Of a DNA stretch of 16,798 nt, positions 13,849-16,798 are shown piece by piece. Both the position numbers and the translations under genes were made by a program. The DNA is taken from the NCBI GenBank assembly GCA_945883145.1, contig CAMCXB010000052.1, forward strand, positions 1 through 16,798, given 5' to 3'. Under the pieces are notes generated by a model, which saw nothing but the letters and a program-made list of their open reading frames with translations, did not search any database and had not been told where the DNA came from. Origin of the DNA: Bordetella parapertussis. GTDB taxonomy: Bacteria; Pseudomonadota; Gammaproteobacteria; Burkholderiales; Burkholderiaceae_D. The first letter of the stretch is position 1; each line of letters opens with the position of its first letter.

Positions 13849-14496
13849 TCAGGTCGCGGTTGCATCAGCACCACCTAATGCATCAAGTTTTAATTGAATT
13901 AACTGACGCGCAGGATTTTTAATATCCGTTTTATCTAAAGCTACTTTATAAGCAGCACGTGCTTCAGTAGTTTTATTTTGCGCAAATAATAAATCACCCT
14001 TGCGATCTGAGACTAACGCTGCAAACTGTTCTGGAAAGTCAGCTGCTAAAATTTTAAGACCCTCGTCATAGGCTTTTTCATCTAGCAGCACACCAGCCAG
14101 ACGTATACGAGCGAGAGCAATGTATTCTTCATTACGACCATGATCAACCACCCATTGCAAATGCAATTTGGTTGCTTTCAAATCATTTGCTTCAAAGGTT
14201 GACTTAGCAGCTGCTAGCGCGCCCATCTGGGCATAGGGTGTCGCGCTAAATTTATCTTTCATGTCTGCGACTGCACGCGCTATTTTTGCAGCGTCTTTCG
14301 CTTCAATCGCTTTCACAATTTCTTCATACAGCAAAGCGCCCTTTAAGGATTCGCTTTGTTGATATTTATTCCAGCCTAACCAAGCTAGCCAGCCAGCCAG
14401 CACAATGATAATTAGCCATGTCACTATATTGCCGTATTGCTTCCACCAAGCTTTAAGGGTGTCTAGTTGTTCTTGTTCTTCGAGATCGTATGCCAT
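13849..14496 (-). CDS. yfgM: YfgM-like membrane-anchored TPR protein
   Basis: This 215-residue protein has a short cytoplasmic N-terminus MAYDLEEQEQLDTLKAWWKQYGN, one membrane helix (about 23-42, rich in Ile, Leu, Trp), and a large periplasmic part made of helical, TPR-like repeats. In the last of these, SDRKGDLLFAQNKTTEARAAYKVAL is the clearest. This is the YfgM / 'UPF0070' family. The E. coli member associates with the periplasmic chaperone PpiD and the SecYEG translocon and has been linked to envelope stress signalling. It lies six bases downstream of hisS and just upstream of bamB, the standard order, all in one message. The start ATG 14496 gives the conserved N-terminus. Role in this organism is inferred from the family. 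Confidence 0.93.
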   Translation of the reverse strand: MAYDLEEQEQLDTLKAWWKQYGNIVTWLIIIVLAGWLAWLGWNKYQQSESLKGALLYEEIVKAIEAKDAAKIARAVADMKDKFSATPYAQMGALAAAKSTFEANDLKATKLHLQWVVDHGRNEEYIALARIRLAGVLLDEKAYDEGLKILAADFPEQFAALVSDRKGDLLFAQNKTTEARAAYKVALDKTDIKNPARQLIQLKLDALGGADATAT

Positions 14497-14502
14497 GATT
14501 AA

Positions 14503-15858
14503 TTAAGGATGGTAGTGAATATGACCGGCATGATCGTGATCATGCTCAGAGTTTCCGACAATGTGATCAATTAAATGATCCACAACTTTTGTTAATGCTA
14601 TTTGGTGCTGATTTTGTTTTGGATCGGCATCACGCAAATACTTGACTGAAGCCACATCGTTCGCCATTTCATCATCACCTAAGATAACAGCATAGGCTGC
14701 ACCACTAGCGTCTGCGCGTTTCATTTGCGATTTAAAACTACCCGCACCACCAGAAGAAGCGCAATGTAGCACAACATCGAGACCAGCATCCCGCAATCGC
14801 TCCCCCAGCACAATGGACTGCATCTGGGCTGCATCGCCTTGATGAACTAAATAAACATCGCACTGATTGACCGCAAATTGTTCGCCCGATGCTTTCATGA
14901 GCTCTAATAAACGCTCCACGCCCATAGCAAAACCAACTGCAGGAGTAGGTTTGCCGCCAAAAATCTCGACTAAAGGATCATAACGACCACCGCCACAGAC
15001 TGTACCTTGTGAACCTAATTGATCGGTCACCCATTCAAACACAGTGCGGTTGTAATAATCCAAACCACGCACAAGACGTGGATTAATCGTAAATGGCACG
15101 CTGTTATGTCTGAGAATGGCCTGCACACCTTCAAAATGCGCTAACGACTCTGTGCCCAAATAATCTAATAACTTAGGTGCATTGTTAACTAATTCCTGCA
15201 TTGCAGGATTTTTGGTATCGAGAATACGCAATGGATTCGTATGTAAACGACGTTGAGCATCAGCATCTAACTCTGATTGATGCGCATTGAAATAAGTAAT
15301 CAAATCTGTTCTATGACGATTACGTTCTTCTGCATCACCAATGGAATTCAATTCTAGTTTGATGTCAGTTAACCCTAAGTCATCCCACAAGCGCTGACAG
15401 AGCATGATCATTTCTGCGTCAATATCAGGACCAGTAAAACCTATCGCTTCCGCGCCCACCTGATGAAACTGACGATAACGTCCACGTTGTGGTCGTTCAT
15501 GTCGAAACATAGGTCCTGCGTACCATAAACGCTTAGGACTATCGTAAGTTAAATTATGTTCTAGGGCAGCACGTACTACACCTGCTGTGTTCTCAGGTCT
15601 TAAAGTGAGCTCGTCACCATTCATGCTATCAACGAAAGAATACATTTCTTTTTCAACGATATCCGTGACAGCACCCAGACCACGTGCAAATACTGCTGTT
15701 GGTTCAACAATTGGTGTGCGAATTTGTTGATAGCCATAACTCTTTAAAACAGTATGCACGGTATTTTCAAATAATTCCCACAACGGTGCATCGGCAGGAA
15801 GAATGTCATTCATCCCTTTCACCGCAAGAATTTTTTCTGTTTTTTTCTGTTCAGACAT
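14503..15858 (-). CDS. hisS: Histidyl-tRNA synthetase with His-rich C-terminal tail
   Basis: HisS activates histidine with ATP and charges tRNA-His. The 451-residue class II enzyme shows KGMNDILP (14-21), motif 1 region, TLRPENTAGVVRA (85-97), motif 2 YAGPMFRHERPQRGRYRQFHQVGAEAIG (113-140), the histidine-specific LVRGLDYYNRTVFEW (262-276), CGGGRYDPLVEIFGG (288-302), and motif 3 PAVGFAMGVERL (306-317). The anticodon-binding domain follows (334-432). It is about 25 residues longer than the E. coli enzyme. After the anticodon domain the chain ends in HDHDHAGHIHYHP, six histidines in residues 439-450, which is unusual. The start at 15858 has only a weak AGTAA site. It follows ispG after 52 bases and precedes yfgM by six. 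Confidence 0.97.
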   Translation of the reverse strand: MSEQKKTEKILAVKGMNDILPADAPLWELFENTVHTVLKSYGYQQIRTPIVEPTAVFARGLGAVTDIVEKEMYSFVDSMNGDELTLRPENTAGVVRAALEHNLTYDSPKRLWYAGPMFRHERPQRGRYRQFHQVGAEAIGFTGPDIDAEMIMLCQRLWDDLGLTDIKLELNSIGDAEERNRHRTDLITYFNAHQSELDADAQRRLHTNPLRILDTKNPAMQELVNNAPKLLDYLGTESLAHFEGVQAILRHNSVPFTINPRLVRGLDYYNRTVFEWVTDQLGSQGTVCGGGRYDPLVEIFGGKPTPAVGFAMGVERLLELMKASGEQFAVNQCDVYLVHQGDAAQMQSIVLGERLRDAGLDVVLHCASSGGAGSFKSQMKRADASGAAYAVILGDDEMANDVASVKYLRDADPKQNQHQIALTKVVDHLIDHIVGNSEHDHDHAGHIHYHP

Positions 15859-15910
15859 AATATTTTTTACTATCGCTTTTTTCTATCGAACTCTTTTCCG
15901 TAGCATGACA

Positions 15911-16798
15911 TCACGCTGATACGTTATTTTTTCCGTAATGGCTTTTTACATAGTCGAGCACAATCGCTTGAAATTCTTCAGCGATATGTTCACCACGCAG
16001 TGTGACTGTTTTTTGACCATCTACAAAAACTGGTGCAGCAGGTGATTCACCCGTACCCGGTAAACTAATACCAATGTTGGCATGCTTAGATTCACCAGGG
16101 CCATTCACAATACAACCCATGACTGCCACATTCATACCTTCCACACCAGGGTAAGTATTTTTCCAAGCAGGCATTTGCTCACGCAAATAACTTTGTATGC
16201 GGTCAGCTAATTCTTGAAATACCGTTGAGGTAGTCCGTCCACAACCAGGACATGCAATCACCATAGGTGTGAATTTTCTCAACCCCATGGTTTGTAAAAT
16301 TTCTTGACCAACAATGACTTCACGTGTGCGATCGCCACCTGGTTCAGGTGTCAATGAAATACGAATCGTGTCGCCTATGCCTTCTTGTAACAACACACCC
16401 AAAGCAGCAGTCGAAGCCACAATGCCTTTGCTACCCATACCTGCTTCAGTTAAACCTAAATGCAAAGGATAGTCACAACGTTTTGCTAGCTCTCTATACA
16501 CAGCTATTAAATCTTGTACACCCGAGACTTTGCAAGAAAGAATAATGCGATCACGCCCTAAACCCAACTCTTCTGCACGCTGTGCATTTTCTATAGCAGA
16601 GGTCACAAGTGCTTCATACATCACTGCTTGAGCACTCCAAGGTTGTGCACGCTGCGCATTTTCATCCATGATGCGTGCTAACAACACTTGATCAAGACTG
16701 CCCCAATTCACACCTATACGAACTGGCTTATCGTATTTAAGTGCAATTTCTATCATTTGCGCAAATTGCGTATCACGCTTAGCACCCTGACCTACGTT
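15911..16798 (-). CDS. ispG: 4-hydroxy-3-methylbut-2-enyl diphosphate synthase, 5' end missing
   Basis: IspG (GcpE) converts MEcPP to HMBPP in the non-mevalonate isoprenoid pathway using a [4Fe-4S] cluster. The frame is open to the right edge, so only the C-terminal 295 residues are visible. The first bases encode NVGQGAKRDTQFAQM, matching the N-terminal TIM-barrel region, so the Met at 16756 is internal and not a start. Cluster ligands are seen as CPGCGRT and, further on, GCIVNGPGE, in the C-terminal domain. The part between (including TFQELADRIQSYLREQMPAW and EGMNVAVM) matches the usual family layout. It ends KSHYGKNNVSA. It is the most upstream gene in view of the ispG-hisS-yfgM-bamB set. 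Confidence 0.97.
   Translation of the reverse strand, partial: NVGQGAKRDTQFAQMIEIALKYDKPVRIGVNWGSLDQVLLARIMDENAQRAQPWSAQAVMYEALVTSAIENAQRAEELGLGRDRIILSCKVSGVQDLIAVYRELAKRCDYPLHLGLTEAGMGSKGIVASTAALGVLLQEGIGDTIRISLTPEPGGDRTREVIVGQEILQTMGLRKFTPMVIACPGCGRTTSTVFQELADRIQSYLREQMPAWKNTYPGVEGMNVAVMGCIVNGPGESKHANIGISLPGTGESPAAPVFVDGQKTVTLRGEHIAEEFQAIVLDYVKSHYGKNNVSA

Noticed and set aside
12693..13874. Longer BamB starting 14 codons upstream at 13874
   Set aside because: It would bury the lipoprotein signal behind a polar segment and overlap yfgM. The start at 13832 gives a normal signal peptide and lipobox.
16714..16756. Start of ispG at the Met at 16756
   Set aside because: The frame continues to the window edge and encodes NVGQGAKRDTQFAQ, conserved IspG sequence, so the Met is internal.
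1..16798. CRISPR array, tRNA, rRNA, prophage or insertion sequence
   Set aside because: I saw no regularly spaced direct repeats, no tRNA-like cloverleaf, no rRNA words, and no transposase, integrase or phage structural genes.

Overview
The window reads as ordinary chromosome of a betaproteobacterium, most likely of the order Burkholderiales (Oxalobacteraceae-like) with moderate to low GC. The basis is gene order: ispG-hisS-yfgM-bamB-der-hfq-hflX-hflK-hflC-DUF2065-hisZ-purA-phosphoribosyltransferase is the arrangement I know from that group. Protein wording fits too: a short Hfq without a C-terminal tail, and a lysine-rich histone-H1-like protein ending in GRPKK. The family-level assignment is from memory, not a search.

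Right two thirds (about 4,034-16,798, all minus strand): a long housekeeping cluster. Reading in the direction of transcription it holds isoprenoid synthesis (ispG, 5' end outside the window), histidyl-tRNA synthetase (hisS), the inner-membrane YfgM and lipoprotein BamB (outer-membrane protein assembly), the ribosome-assembly GTPase Der and the RNA chaperone Hfq. It continues with the ribosome-rescue GTPase HflX, the FtsH-modulating HflK/HflC pair, a small DUF2065 membrane protein, HisZ (regulatory subunit of ATP phosphoribosyltransferase), PurA, and a purine-type phosphoribosyltransferase. The only gaps above 100 bases are bamB-der (with a probable terminator), der-hfq (with a perfect 22-base palindrome) and hflX-hflK. 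This suggests three or four transcription units.

Left third (1-4,033): a looser, more AT-rich set. It has the start of a GT4 glycosyltransferase, an exported protein of unknown function with its own terminator, and an alpha/beta hydrolase whose usual catalytic acid position is a lysine. It also has a doubtful small ORF, a class I polyphosphate kinase 2 (the only convincing plus-strand gene) and the histone-H1-like protein. The intergenic DNA here holds the least explained signals. One is a perfect 21-base palindrome upstream of the hydrolase that recurs almost unchanged upstream of the histone-like gene. The other is a pair of facing DnaA-box sequences.

I see no mobile element, CRISPR array, tRNA, rRNA or defence system. 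Nothing in the window amounts to a clear new multi-gene system. The best leads are the two palindrome sets, the DnaA-box pair, and the histidine-rich tail on histidyl-tRNA synthetase.
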